Source: Dillenia suffruticosa
Taxonomy: Eukaryota; Streptophyta; Magnoliopsida; Dilleniales; Dilleniaceae
Length of the DNA stretch: 64,000 nt
Direction of reading: 5' to 3'
NCBI GenBank assembly: GCA_033439265.1
Contig: JAVTVX010000035.1
Location: forward strand, 6,180,001-6,244,000
Below, in pieces: positions 12,770 to 24,625 of this stretch (the first letter of the stretch is position 1; each line of letters begins with the position of its first letter). The notes under the pieces were generated by a model. That model was given only the letters and a program-made list of their open reading frames with translations, was not told where the DNA came from and searched no databases. A program made the translations under genes and the position numbers.

Positions 12770-12796
12770 AAAGAGAGAGAGAGAGGGAGAGATGGG
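12770..12796. repeat. GA/CT tract in TBL 5' leader
   Basis: A GA-rich run on the plus strand reads as CT on the TBL sense strand and lies about 60-90 bases ahead of the start codon. Such pyrimidine patches are common in plant core promoters and leaders. Confidence 0.7.
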
Positions 12797-12908
12797 ATTT
12801 GGTGGGTATAAAGTGGAAGGGCGTTTTTTGTGGGTACTGGCTTTTGAATGGTAATAGCGTAGTTTTTTAAGGCAATGACTTTTTCTGCACTTAATACCGC
12901 AAGCACAA

Positions 12909-13685
12909 GGGTGCTTTAATTTTGTGAAACACATTTCTTGTGCAATTAATAGTTTCTCATCTCATCTTTCTCTCTCCCTCCCTCCCTCCCTCCCTCTCTC
13001 TAAGGAAATGTTTATACCAGGAGAAAAGCTTAGATAATGCTAAAATTACACTTTCATTATTGTGCTTAATACGCGGATACTAAGAATACCTTTTTAAAAG
13101 ATTTGATTATGAAATTTTTAATTATTTATTTTAATTATAGTAGGATTTACCGACACATGTAAAAAGAGTTGTTAATTATTCTTATATACTCCCTTTTTCT
13201 TTTCCTTTCAAGGTAATTTGATTTTCGATGTTTATTTATAATTCTTTAATAATAAAATAGTAGCTCATTAAACATATATTTAATGATTTTAATTTATTTA
13301 CTTACTTTCAATACTTCATAATTATGGTGTTGAAAAGTAAAAAAGTTTCCACTTCGTCAATGTGTGTGTATTGTTTTTTTTTTTTTTTGTTTTTTTTTGT
13401 TCTCTCACTTAAAATTATTATTTAACATGATGAATTTAAATCCGTCATTCTTAATAATACTTTAAAATTATTATCTTGAATAGCATTTCTAAGAATTTGT
13501 TAAATTACTTAAACTTATTAAAAATCATGATTTTCTATAGCGATTTAAAAGCTCAACTTTGGACAACGCTCTCAACCATGCAATGGGATTCTAAAACCTT
13601 CTAAAGATCGTCGTTCATGAAGACGATTTTAACAAATATGATAGTTCAACAACATCACTTTTGATCCTAAAATTTAACTCCCCTT
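12909..13685. other. intergenic region between divergent TBL and EMB2735-like genes
   Basis: No gene seen. It holds a CT/CCCT-rich run (about 12967-13002) and poly-T runs. It separates the divergently transcribed TBL gene (minus) and EMB2735-like gene (plus), so it should contain parts of both promoters. Confidence 0.5.
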
Positions 13686-13732
13686 TTCACTGCCTTTGTC
13701 TTTTCTTTGTTTTATTTTTCAAATTTTTTTGA

Positions 13733-13862
13733 ATTATTATGATTATAATTATGATTATTATGATTATAATTATTATAATTATTATTATAATTATTATTAT
13801 AATTATTATAATTATTATTATAATTATTATAATTATTGTTATTGAAATGATAATAATAATAA
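13733..13862. repeat. (ATT/ATA)n compound microsatellite
   Basis: About 130 bases of nearly pure TTA/TAA trinucleotide repeat with occasional G. It explains the poly-isoleucine open frames on both strands here, which are not genes. Confidence 0.9.
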
Positions 13863-14469
13863 CGTCCATGACGTTTATGTTAGCCCGTACTCATATTTCG
13901 CGTTCAGAGAACACTCGAGTATGCTTTGTTCACGCCGAACGACTCCGTTTCGATAAGGTTACGGGGATCAAGCACACGAACATGTTTTATGCACGGATGG
14001 AGTGGAGACGGTGGTTGGTGAAACGGGTTGGCAGTCTCTGGGTGACCCGAGCCAACCCGCTGTAAATTTGGGCAATGCGGTGTCGTTTCCTAGGAATATT
14101 GTCAAGCATGAATTCGGGTAAGGGTGCTCCTCTCATGCCTAACCCGACTTTGGAAACCTACTCGTTCGCTGTGTTTAACGAAAACTCAAGCCCTCCACCT
14201 CCGAGCGAAACTTTGGACTTTTGAACGCCGATTTCTCTCCGGTCTACGACGTCGGCGTTTTGCGCAATTCACGGGTAATATTCTCATATCTGCTCCGGGC
14301 GTGGTAAAATTCTAATTGTCGAGTAGCGGATCCACACCCAACAACGCCACCAGCCGCATCGGGAGGCTTCATGATCGAGGTCGGAAGGAGACAAGTCGTG
14401 GCAACAGTGACAGCCCAGCTTAGCCCGGCCCGTCCATCCAGAACAATTTAACTCCAACAGCTTGCGCGG

Positions 14470-14610
14470 CCCAAGCCCATCTCTTGAACCGATAATTCCT
14501 TTTGTTCTTCTTCTTCTCTCTACGACAACATAGATTATTCCAATTTTCCACAACAGCTAAACCTCATTTGGAGCTTTACAAAATAGCGTCCTTCTAGTTT
14601 GATTGCTGTA
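14470..14610 (+). promoter_or_regulatory. probable 5' leader exon and core promoter of EMB2735-like gene
   Basis: The sequence turns less AT-rich here and includes a CT-rich patch (TTCTTCTTCTTCTCTCTACG). A donor-like GTAAGT at about 14608 would splice to the acceptor at 15898-15900. Inferred from composition and splice signals only. Confidence 0.35.
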
Positions 14611-15923
14611 AGTCTTCTTAGTTCCTCTCCTTGGTCTGTTCAATCTCCTCTCGTTTGTTTCGAAACCCCAAGTGGATTTTTGCTGACCGCAGTTTATCTG
14701 TTTGTTACACCGTCTGTAAGAGCGAATTGTAGAGATAAACAATTAAATTTGTTTGCGGGTTGGTTTACTTCTCTCTCTCATAACATTTGTGGGAAAATGC
14801 TAGGATGACTTTCATTGTGTAATTTCAAACTATACTCCTGTTATTTTTGTTTGTCTGATTGGCTAAATGAAAAATTGAAATTGAAATTGGAGTACTTTGA
14901 TATGCATCTGTCTTAGAGCAGTCACTGTAAATTAAAGATCCAATTTTGCTCATTTTTCTCCAGCCTGCTTTAGAAAAGGGGGGGAGGCTGGATTCCTAGC
15001 TTGAATTTTCTCATTAGCCTATGCAGTCTCCATCTCTCTTACTCTTTTATGGGCTTCAAAATGAAACAGATGTGAATCATTTTTATTTCAATGTATGAGA
15101 AGATTGCATCCTCTTTAGGATTAGGAACGGGAATCAAAATGATCTGTCTGCCAGCCTTGCTCCCTTCTTCCTTTTCTCCTTACGTTAATGAACAAGTGCA
15201 ATGGCAAATGAGGAAAATTCATTTCCTAATTAACCGGTATTTCCTTACTTTGATTACCTACAAAGTGGCAATGGTAAGAGAATCCATTTCTAGGAGGAAC
15301 ATTAGATAGGGTACATGTCTCTTTAGGAGTTATTCTTTGGATTTTATTGCATATCTTGCCTTCATGATGCTAATGTTCCTAGGTTTTTAATTCTTATCAA
15401 ATATTCTTCTCATTGGGATCTTTTTTTTTTGGGGGGGGGGGCGCTTTACACTAAGATTATACATTTTGATTGCACTTTCAAAAGGCAGAGTACTAAATCA
15501 TACCCAGCTTAAGTCTGTACATGGTTTCATTTATTCTAATCGTATCCTTAGTTTTCCAATTCTGCATTCGGTTATGATGATGGGTCAATGTTATTGAGAA
15601 ACGTTAGGGGCTTTGTGCAAGAAGCCATGTTTGAGTTTAGATGACCAATTCTGACGTAGCTGAAGTATATGTACAAGATGTGGATATGACACGTACAATC
15701 CCACATGCAAAGAGTCTACCTTTCTTTTATTTTTATGTTTATTTATTTATTTATTTAAAATTTGCAAGGAGTAAACCTATTTTGAAAATCACACGTTCTG
15801 TTACATCTGTATGTATCTAATGCTTTCTAGTCCCTTACTCTTTGGAATATCTTTAAACCGGGTATTTATCATATGATGCATTCTTCTTCTTCTGCTGCAG
15901 ATCTTGGCAATTCATGAAGAATA

Positions 15924-18900
15924 ATGAAGCTCAAAGTAGTATCAAGAAAAATTTATGATTACATCCGCTATGACCTGAAAGAAATTGCTTTTCCATCGTC
16001 ATTGCCTGATCCTCCTCATATAAAAAAGAGGCAGAAATTGACTTGGAAAGAACGCTATTTGGTAAGCTCATGATCCCCTTTTTTCCATCATTAGGACAAG
16101 CTGAATTTTAATACAATTATATTGGTTTCTGCTCGTCTATTATATGAGTATTAGAGCCCATGCATGTGTGTTTATTCTTTAGGTAAGAAATATTTAATGT
16201 TTTTTAGATAAAAGATGTGGGGGAAGTAGATATTAGTTATGAATGTTTTCATTTAAGTAAGAAATGTATAGATACAAAATTTCATCCTTCTAATTTAATC
16301 TTGCCCATGTGTGCTGGTGTTTGCATCAAAGCATATTTGCTATTCTTCTGTTGTCTCTCTCTCTCTCTTTTTTCTCCTTTCTTTTGTTAATATAATGCCT
16401 TAGTTGTTTTATGTGCTTATGCATTGAAGAAAGTTTACCATGACTATCACCGGAAGAATCCTACCATAAACAGCTCCAAACCCTTGAAACATGAAAATGC
16501 CAAAACAAATAGGAAGCTAAAAGGAGGAAGAAAGAAGTTTTAGTGATATAAATCTGGTGATCTCTGTACACGGTCCGTGCAACATTCCAACTTCTTGGCA
16601 CCCCAACCCTATCCTTCTACAAACTCTTTTTTATACAGAATATAATCTTGTGTTGGGTAATGTATGCCATCTGATATAGGTATTGAAAGAAGCATCCAGG
16701 CTTTATGCTGCAAGTTGGGTGAGGGATATTGGTCCTGACCTTCGGCCAAATGATTATAAGGAGGAAGAAAGTTACAAGAAATCCAAAGGAGAAGTCGGGA
16801 GAACTAAAGACAAAGAACCATCCACATTGGAGGACCTTGGTAAGAAGCCCTCCATAGTTCTTGACCATCATTGAAATGTATACTAATTAACCATGCTTCA
16901 TGGTCACAAAATTGGCTAAACCATCTAAATCTATAAAAAATATTGAACATAAGAGGGAAAAAAAAAACCACCAACAACTTTAGAAACCTATATCATGTCC
17001 TGTGTTGCTTATTGGCACAATGCTCATTTTTAAGTGATATTTTCTCTATCTGCACATGTGATTGCACCATTTTGGTGGCCAATCCTAGACATATGGCACA
17101 TTAATGCTTTAGGGATAAGGAGCAACACTACAAGAAACACATAAACAAGTAAACCAAATAGTGACACTACTAAGGATGTCTGAATATTCAAGTGGATTGT
17201 TTGCCTAAATTTTCTCCATTATGCTCAATAAAAGGTTATCTCTACTTTTCAAAAGCAAATTCTCTATCTCCACTATGCCTTAACTCTTGATTAGTTTGCT
17301 GCAATGGTTTCCTTCTTCTCCTTAGACACCCGATATGAGTGTGGAATGTTAATAGCTTTTGGTATTTTTTTTTTTGTTGTAATTCGGTTTTCAAATGCCT
17401 GTTCTTTTCCATTTGGGAACCTAAGGCTGAGGGCAGGTTGGATCTCAGTAATGTGGTATCCAAAAATATTACTTTCGCAAGTGAATTGCTTTGGAGATTC
17501 CCCCTGAAACCCAGTTCTCTTTGGCATAGGACAATTATTGTCTGTGCCTTAATGTGGGAGAAAGAGTTTCTTATCACAGGCCAAGGATATTCATTTCTCA
17601 TTTATACACGGTTTTCCTTCCTTGGGTGTTCTTTAAGTTAGATGATGTGTTCGGGAATATTTGTGGATTCAGGACACTCCCTTATCCACTTTTTTCCCTT
17701 GCCTTTGTAGGTTATCTACACTTCACTCATCTTCTATCAAATATTTCAATAAATGGGAGGGCATTCTCCTCTTTTTTTGGGGGGGGGGGTTCATTTCTTT
17801 AAAAATCTTAATGATAAAGAAATTTTTGAGTTTTCTTCGTTGATTTCTCTCCTTCAAGATAATGAACCTTCTCCTTAGGTTATTGACACTAAGGTTTGGA
17901 GTTTTGATTTTTTAGAAGTTTTTACATGTTTGGAGTCTTGCTTTTTCAGAACTTTTTACATGTAACTCGTTCTTTCATCATCTTATTAGTTTTCTTCAAA
18001 ATCCTCCGTTTCATTTAAACAATTTACTTGGAAGGCAAAGGTTCTTACCAAAGTTCAGGTTTTTATTCGGTAGATGGTACTTAATAAGATTAATACCAAC
18101 AATCTTTTTCAAAAGATGAGACATTATAAAGCTATTTCCCCGGATATGTGTGTGGTGTTTAATCAACACTGAAACTAAAGATCATTTGTTTTTACATTTC
18201 TCTATTGCATGGGAGATATATGACCACCTCTCTACTATGTGTGACAATGTTTGGATTTACCTAGGGAGACTCCTTGATTTGTTTATAATGAAGTTTAGAG
18301 ATTTTGGAGGAAAGAAAGATGCTCAATTTTTGTGGAAAAAAACACACTTTGGCCATATCATGGTATATTTGGAGAAATGGAGTGCAATAATTTTTCGCAA
18401 TCAAACCATTGAAATTTCTCTTGTATGAGACATAATAGTTTTTTATGCTTCTCTTTGGGTTAATGTGTCATGGACTTTTAAAAAGACTAAATTGTTTAGA
18501 TGTTTTGAAGAGGGACTCAAGAGCAATTTTCTATTAATACTTTTTTATCGATTTGACTTGTTCTTTGTTGCTTCCAAGGATTCTTTATTCTTTGGAGTTT
18601 TGTTTATTCGTTTATACATTTTATATATTCTTCTTTTTCTATCAAAAAGAAAAAAAAAAAAAGATTTGGAAAACTGAGTTCCTTCAAAGAATAAAGGTTT
18701 TGCCTAGTGCTTGGTTCTTAATATTATCAATGAAAAGGATCTGTTGCAAGGGAGACTCTCCAAAGCATTTTCACTTGATATTTGTGTTATGTGCTATAAA
18801 TCTATGTATATATTTGCCAAGAGATTTATAAATCACATGTTACTGCATTATTATATAGCTTAGAAGTGGTTGGGTTGATTGTTTGCTTTTTATAATGACG

Positions 18901-19791
18901 TGGGTTTTTTAGATAAATGTGAAAGATTTTCTTATAACAGAATTCATAGGATTTCATATAAGAAGGATGCTGTTTTAGTTGTGGAATAGTGTCATTGTAG
19001 CACTTGTTTGGTTAATTTGGTTGATAGGAAATCTGGGATCTTCAGAAATCAGTTATTGTTAAATCTGTCTTATGCGATAATGTTGTTTCTATGCATCCTG
19101 CAGGCTTTTGAATCTGGTGCCTTCAAATACTTCTGTTTGGAGGGAGATTACAGAGCAATTATCTTATGGTTCTTCCCCCTTCTTCCTTTTTCCCTTATTA
19201 CCTTTTTCTCTGGTTGTTTTTCTGAGAGGAATTCTGCTTCTCTTTTTGGTCCCCTAATGCAAGTATTTCTCTCCAACCAGAGACATAATAAAGTAACCAG
19301 TCAATGCAAAATTTGCTTCCTTTCTCTTATTGCATCCATTGAACTTCGTCAAAAGAACTTCAAAACATTCTGTAGAAGCTAGTTCTCATCAAAAGTACTG
19401 AAAAAGTTCTACTCTAAATGATTCAGACGTGGTAATAGTTGTGTGCTTTTGCCTGATGCTATGCACTTATTAGTATTTACTGTTGCTTGACATGCGTGGA
19501 CGCGGAATTATCTAAAGCATTTTTTGACCTACCATTCTTCCTTGGACTCTTCTATATTCCTATTTCTGCAATGCTTAGTAATCTTTTGTTCTCAAATGCA
19601 CAGCCATTGCTGCTCGAGGGGGAATGGAGACTCTAAGGCCTGCTTTGCAGCGATTATACATGACAAGAGCCTCTGCATACAAAGATGCTCTCAAAAGTTT
19701 TATTCAAGGTTATCAAGAAGGTGTCCAACAAGTTATGGAGAAGAAGGATGATTCTAAATCATCAGATGATTCTTCAATAAAACCTACTTGA
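15924..19791 (+). CDS. EMB2735: EMB2735-like protein (embryo defective 2735 homologue)
   Basis: Three coding exons: 15924-16061, 16680-16839 and 19604-19791, joining in frame to a small protein of 161 residues. Splice sites are GTAAGC/TAG and GTAAGA/CAG. The N-terminus reads MKLKVVSRKIYDYIRYDLKE; conserved blocks include LTWKERYLVLKEASRLYAAS, WVRDIGPDLRPNDYKEEE and, in the last exon, ARGGMETLRPALQRLYMTRA then FIQGYQEGVQQVMEKKDD. This matches the plant family of Arabidopsis At5g06240, needed for embryo development but of unknown biochemistry (recalled). The protein is basic, with no signal peptide or membrane span. A non-coding first exon near 14480-14590 with a CT-rich leader is likely, because an acceptor (CTGCAG) lies 25 bases before the start codon. 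Intron 2 is 2.76 kb and holds an L1 fragment. Confidence 0.85.
17380..18665 (+). mobile_element. L1-type LINE, degraded 3' fragment, in EMB2735-like intron 2
   Basis: The plus strand, read across several frames, shows remains of a plant L1 ORF2 C-terminal region. Blocks include LLWRFPLKPSSLWHRTI (near 17480-17530), FLPWVFFKLDDVFG (near 17620), FPCLCRLSTLHSSSI (near 17690), and a zf-RVT-like zinc-binding region after 18020 (FTWKAKVLTKVQVF, then a worn C..C..H..HLFLHF block). It ends in an A-rich tail at about 18648-18663. It has many stops and frame changes and is long dead. It has the same orientation as the host gene, so its tail might supply a weak poly(A) signal. Confidence 0.7.
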
Positions 19792-20369
19792 CCTTGACTA
19801 GAAAAGAAATGTTTGTGAGTTCTTATGCATGTTAAAAAGTTTTTTTTTTATTTATTTATTTTACTCTAGTGCTGTTTGTGAGAATGCTTCATATTTTCCT
19901 CTCTCAGGCTTAGTGTGACTAAAATCAGAATAATATGGATATGCAGAACTCTGTTTTTAGATTTGATGCATTTCTACGTGGACTATGCCAATCAGGTTAT
20001 ACGGTTTCTTGTTGGAGGAAAATTGGGTGGGTATGTAGTAAGGAATAGTGTAGGTTAAACAAAGTACAAAAATATCATGGACTTCTGTAAAGCATGCCAC
20101 AGAAAATGCTTGATCATATGCTGAGACAAAATATATCTTATCACCATTGTTTCTTTTTCTTTTTTTTAGTAGTAGAGAAAACTCTTTCAAAACATTTAAA
20201 ATGTGGATTAAATACTAGTCAAATATTTGAAGGGTGGGAAGAATGAAGATAGATCTTGTGTGACATTATTGCTTAGATGAAGATATGGTAGAGAAATGAA
20301 TCTTTTTTCATCATACTCATCAAAAACTAGATCCAACTCTTGCTCGGTCTTAGCTAAATTCACCCTCCT
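19792..20369. other. EMB2735-like 3' UTR and spacer
   Basis: The first few hundred bases should be the 3' UTR of the EMB2735-like gene (several AATAA-like signals). No other gene is seen before the LTR fossil begins. Confidence 0.5.
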
Positions 20370-22072
20370 TTATCGACAAGCGAATGAAGTGTATCTCTTC
20401 TCTCCACAAGTATAATATTTGACCTGAGAACTACCTATCTCCTTTAACTGTAGATGAACCGGAATTATTTTGTCCACCATCAGGTACTGTAATTTTCCAT
20501 TTATCTCTCTTTCAACATAGGTTATACCCCCATTGGTTTTATTATTTCTAGCAGCCCCTTTCCAATTTGGCTGGCCTGTATGAGATTTCGCATCCCCCTC
20601 CCAAATTGTTTTCCCAGTTGGTGCTGTACTCAGGTTCTTTAGTGCCATAATCTGAAACTCGGCCAAAACTTATTAGCGTAGATGAGATTCGTACTTTCAT
20701 CCCTTGATTAGGTTGGGAGTTCGACTCCTCTTGGATATAAAAAAAACAATATTGGGAGGCCCTGCTTTCACAAAGTGGACCCTATAACGGTCAATCTAGA
20801 TTAGTCGGGACGAATCTCCAGATATCGGATGGTGGTCAAGTTATATTACAAAATAATAATAATAATAATAATAATCCGAAACTCACTTAATAATAATAAT
20901 CCGAAACTCACTTTTTAGCCACTAAAGCTTATTGGCAAAGTATCTTCAATATTGGTATAAACGAATTACTCATGTCTCGTTCCTAGTAGACCGAGTCAAA
21001 CCGATGAAGTAGTGAGAAGTAATTTCTTCATTTCTTTCAGATAAACCAACTTGCGTCGATAAGTTGTTGAATTTTGCAGTATACTCTTCAATTGACATGT
21101 TTTGCTTCAAACGGTGCAACTTCCTTCTCATGCACTCCCATGTGCTGATTTTAAGCTTGCTTTGTCGTGCACATTGCTCTCGGCTCACTTCCACCATTGA
21201 AGTGCAGTACACTTCAATGCTTTATAAATGATACCTTTCGATTTTCTGCCATGGGCTTTTATTCAAATTAAGTATCCAAATAATCCTCCCGGCATGTAAC
21301 TTTCCTAAAAAATCAACTACTTCATTCCTCACTCTTCCACCATTCAAATCAAGAGCATATAGTAACCGCTCTTTAAATCCACCTGTTGTCACTTTGTTTT
21401 GCCAGTCCAGCTCCATGAAAATGGTTCGTGTGACTTCCTCTTCAGTCTCAAGATCGTGAATGTCATGTTGTTGATAGCTGTTTTCTGGATTCACCTTTCA
21501 GGCTTCCACAGTTTCTGATCCTGCAGGGCCTGTATAGTGCTGGTCAAGTCCTCAATTATTCCCCATATCTTAGCCAACTCCGGGGCTGATTGCCTCTACC
21601 TCATCCTACCATCTAAAGTCGGAAAAAAAAAAAAAAATCTGAATTCAGTAAAATAAGTTCATGAAAAAGAAAAAGTCTAATTAGTAGGGAAAAAAAATTA
21701 TTGTCAGGCTTTGATACCATTTGAGATAGATGAAGACCTTAGAGTAATTAGATCTCAACGATTAGAGTTAGCATATAGTGATTGTGATTGGAACAATATT
21801 ATATAAATAGATTTAAAGAAAACCTTAGAACTAAAATTCTTAATTTAAAGAGAAAAATACAGTACATTAATCACTACTATTTCCTATTTATACTAGTTAA
21901 AAGATCCTTATTCTAGATTGAAATCTCTTGAATTAGTTAGACCTTCATAATTAATTAAACGAAATAGAAAGGAAAAAAAAAAAGAATTTTCCTAAATAGA
22001 AACCCAAAAAAAGACGGAAAACGAGAAATAAAAAGGAAACTTTCCAATTTTAACAGGGCCGCCCCTGCATCA
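20370..22072 (-). mobile_element. fossil LTR retroelement (probably Ty3/gypsy): one LTR, primer site and gag region
   Basis: Minus-strand remnant. An LTR of about 351 bp with TG...CA ends is proposed at 22072-21722. It is followed two bases later by a sequence resembling the initiator-Met tRNA primer site (TGGTATCAAAGC), then by a gag-like region with a retrotrans_gag segment (EEYTAKFNNLSTQVGL) and a zinc-knuckle-like motif. No pol region or second LTR is seen, so the element is truncated. It is broken, with several breaks, and is interrupted by a SINE. It is old by the look of its decay. Family assignment is tentative. Confidence 0.6.
20661..20870 (+). mobile_element. tRNA-derived SINE nested in the LTR fossil
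   Basis: Full-length member of the SINE family. It has B-box-like GAGTTCGACTCC near 20729, the core GATTAGTCGGGACGAATCTCC, CGGATGGTGGTC, and a tail that became (AAT)n. The flanks carry a duplication with one mismatch: ATAATCTGAAACTC on the left (about 20647-20660) and ATAATCCGAAACTC on the right (about 20871-20884). It splits the gag region of the surrounding LTR fossil, so it is the younger insertion. Confidence 0.8.
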
Positions 22073-22089
22073 ATTTGGACTCAAATCTT

Positions 22090-22428
22090 GTAGGGAAAAA
22101 ATTCTCTCTTTTGTATTTTTCTTAGCCGACTTCACTTTAAGCTCCGTAGAAAGTGAGTCGTGGGTTCTGAGTGATGTGAGGGTTTGAACCGCAAAGCAGA
22201 GAGTTGTTGGCATGCTTTGTGTTTTGGTTGGTTTGGAGGGAACGGAACAAGAGAATCTTTGAGCGGGTGGATGATCCCGCAATAGATTTTGTAGATAATC
22301 TTATGAATTGTTTATACTTCTAGACGACTTCGAAGTACTTTGGATCTTTGGTACATAATTCTATAGTTTCTAGTAGCTGGGTGAGCAGCTAATAAAATCT
22401 TTCTTTTCTGACTAAAGAAAAAAAAATG
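22090..22428 (+). mobile_element. L1-type LINE 3' tail fragment
   Basis: Decayed C-terminal end of an L1 ORF2 in a plus-strand frame (WWR/GNGTRES-like remains near 22225, then a hydrophobic stretch), ending in an A-rich tail at about 22417-22426. It abuts the outer edge of the LTR fossil. Recognised by similarity of layout to plant L1 ends; weak. Confidence 0.4.
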
Positions 22429-22429
22429 G

Positions 22430-24178
22430 GCATCGCAAAATGGCCTATATCCTGATGGAATAAGGAAAAGGAATTGATATAGCTGAACTCAATTACTCGA
22501 CATATGAGACTTTGTTGAGTTTACACCATGTGTATCTTTTGCATCACTGAGTCAAAATCTAATTATTATTGAGTTTACTTGTTCACGCCTCGTACACCCA
22601 AAAACAAAATAATAATAAAATAAAATAAAGGAATTGTGTCTAATGATAAAGTTGTTGAAAGTTGCAACCTTGATGCTTAAAAAAAAAACGGTTCGTCTAT
22701 CTGTACAAAGGAAAGGGATGCTGTTGATTGAGCATCTAAGCAAGGTAGGCCATTGAATTGGGTGAAATGTGAAGTATGAGTCTGAAACAACTAGCATTAT
22801 TGGAAGAGCATGATGTGGATTACTGAGAGGTACTGATAAGGCACTATCATGAGAAGTTTTCTTCCACTTTGATGTAAGAAAGTCTAATTCTCCAAAAGCA
22901 AACAAACACTTCAGATCTCACAAAGCTTGATGATCTAATGAGGAAAATCTCTGTGAAAGGTTCCGATCAGTATTTCTACCATTTGGTTGGTTTTTGTTAC
23001 CAATAGAGCTGCTTTCTGCTGCTTTTCTATTAGTGGATGTGGTGGTGGGGTTTCCAGGAACTTCTGCCCCTTACCTAGGTCCCGGTTCAAGTCTTTTCAT
23101 GCACATTGATGTTACTTGAAAACTGCACCAGCACATGCTGTTGAGAAACTTGTTGGTTGATACAAGGTCAGATCTTTGCAGAATCAGTCTTGCACCGTTG
23201 GCCACAAGAATTTTTTATGAAGTACCAGCTTGTGGGATTTGCTTCATCTTCTGAGATTAAGCACGGTAATTAGAAAGGAGGGAAAGATGTTGCAATGAAT
23301 GTGTAAAGCTCTTAAAGAATAATATGCTTGTATTTAGATCCAAGCTTTCATAAACTTCTGTAAATCAGTTAGTTGTCAAATTGTTATGACCAGTGTTTTG
23401 TGCTTTCTACTAACAGATCAGTGGGTGCGATGCTCATATCACAATCTATAGTGGTGCTAATGGGCCTGTCATGATCTGCCCATCTTTTTCCCCTCGAAGT
23501 ACTGAAAGGTTTTTCTCTTTTTGTATTTTTGGCAGGTAGAAACGAAGGCGAATGTGAAATTGCTCCAAAAGGCCAAAATAAAGAGGTAGAAAAAGTGATG
23601 AATCGGAGGAGGTCAAGAAACGCGAAAGGAAAATCTTTAAAGCGTCCTTTTTGCCTTTTGTTTTACTGTACTAGGGGATGATTGCTCAAATTATTCTCCC
23701 AGGACAAACCCATTATGCGGGAGTCCCTTGTTTCTTTTATTTGACCACTATCATGGCCAATTACATTATTGCAGATATAAGGACACCCCCACCTCTCCAA
23801 CTTGCAAAGCCACTGAATTGGTCGATTTTACAGGTTTAGGTCAATCGGTATATCCTCCATCTTGATCTCTATAGATCCTGATAATCATATGACGCCATAT
23901 CTGGCCCATATGCTCAGGTAGATGCATGGCCTGTCTTTGCATTGTCACTTATTTCCTTTCTAGCTGTCCACCATGTTATACCCCACTAATTCCTCTAATT
24001 TTTCACTATCATACAAGGACTACAAGTTGAAAGCTTTTAGTCATTTGGGTTGCAAATGAACCGAGCTGTTAGAAATGCCTTATGGCTTGTCTTAAATTGT
24101 TCTAGTAGCTAGTTAAATGAATCAAGGCAATGCCAAGCATGCCTTTTTGGTTTGTCTAGTAATTGGAGATTGAATATG
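22430..24178. other. unassigned region between repeats
   Basis: Base composition is more balanced than in surrounding spacers (for example 22900-23680), which may mean a decayed gene. A possible exon behind a CAG acceptor at about 23537 reads briefly on the plus strand (RNEGECEIAPKGQNKEVEKV) but matches nothing I know. Confidence 0.35.
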
Positions 24179-24186
24179 GTTTGGAC

Positions 24187-24617
24187 CAATGTATTTAAAG
24201 CCAAACCAGTAAACAAGTCCACCAACTTACCGGTTCATTAATCGGATCGGTCGAATCGTTTTACGAAATGAATAATATCACAATAATTTCATATATATAA
24301 TTTGTATATTATATATTTTAAAATAAAATAAAGTTTATATTTCTTTATAAACAAATGAACTTATTTCATTAGCAACGCATGAATATGAGTATGTTATCGA
24401 GTAAAATTTTAAAATAACTAGTCATACTCATTGAATTTGTTCCATCATATATCTTTTTTTTTTCTTATTTGAATGGTTAATCAATTTTACCGGTTTTGAA
24501 TAGTTTTGATTGAATTTGACTTCATTTGGTTTAATAGTGAAAATCGAATCGAATTATAAAACCGTTTTCGATTGAATCCATCGAACCAACTAGTCTAGTC
24601 CGGTTTTAAAAACACTA
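24187..24617. mobile_element. hAT-type MITE with 8-bp target-site duplication
   Basis: A 431-bp non-autonomous element. The left end begins CAATGTATTTAAAGCC; the right end, read inward on the other strand, begins TAGTGTTTTTAAAACC, so the termini are imperfect inverted repeats. Both flanks carry the same 8-mer, GTTTGGAC (24179-24186 and 24618-24625). An 8-bp duplication with CA(A/G)TG-like ends is the signature of the hAT superfamily. There is no transposase; the interior is AT-rich with CCGGTT-like subterminal motifs on both sides. Confidence 0.8.
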
Positions 24618-24625
24618 GTTTGGAC

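Noticed and set aside
12709-12906. N-terminal extension of the TBL protein
   Set aside because: The added sequence crosses a translated CT repeat (Leu-Ser run), and relatives start close to MDH.
13687-13869. Poly-isoleucine open frames on both strands
   Set aside because: They are translation of an ATT/ATA microsatellite.
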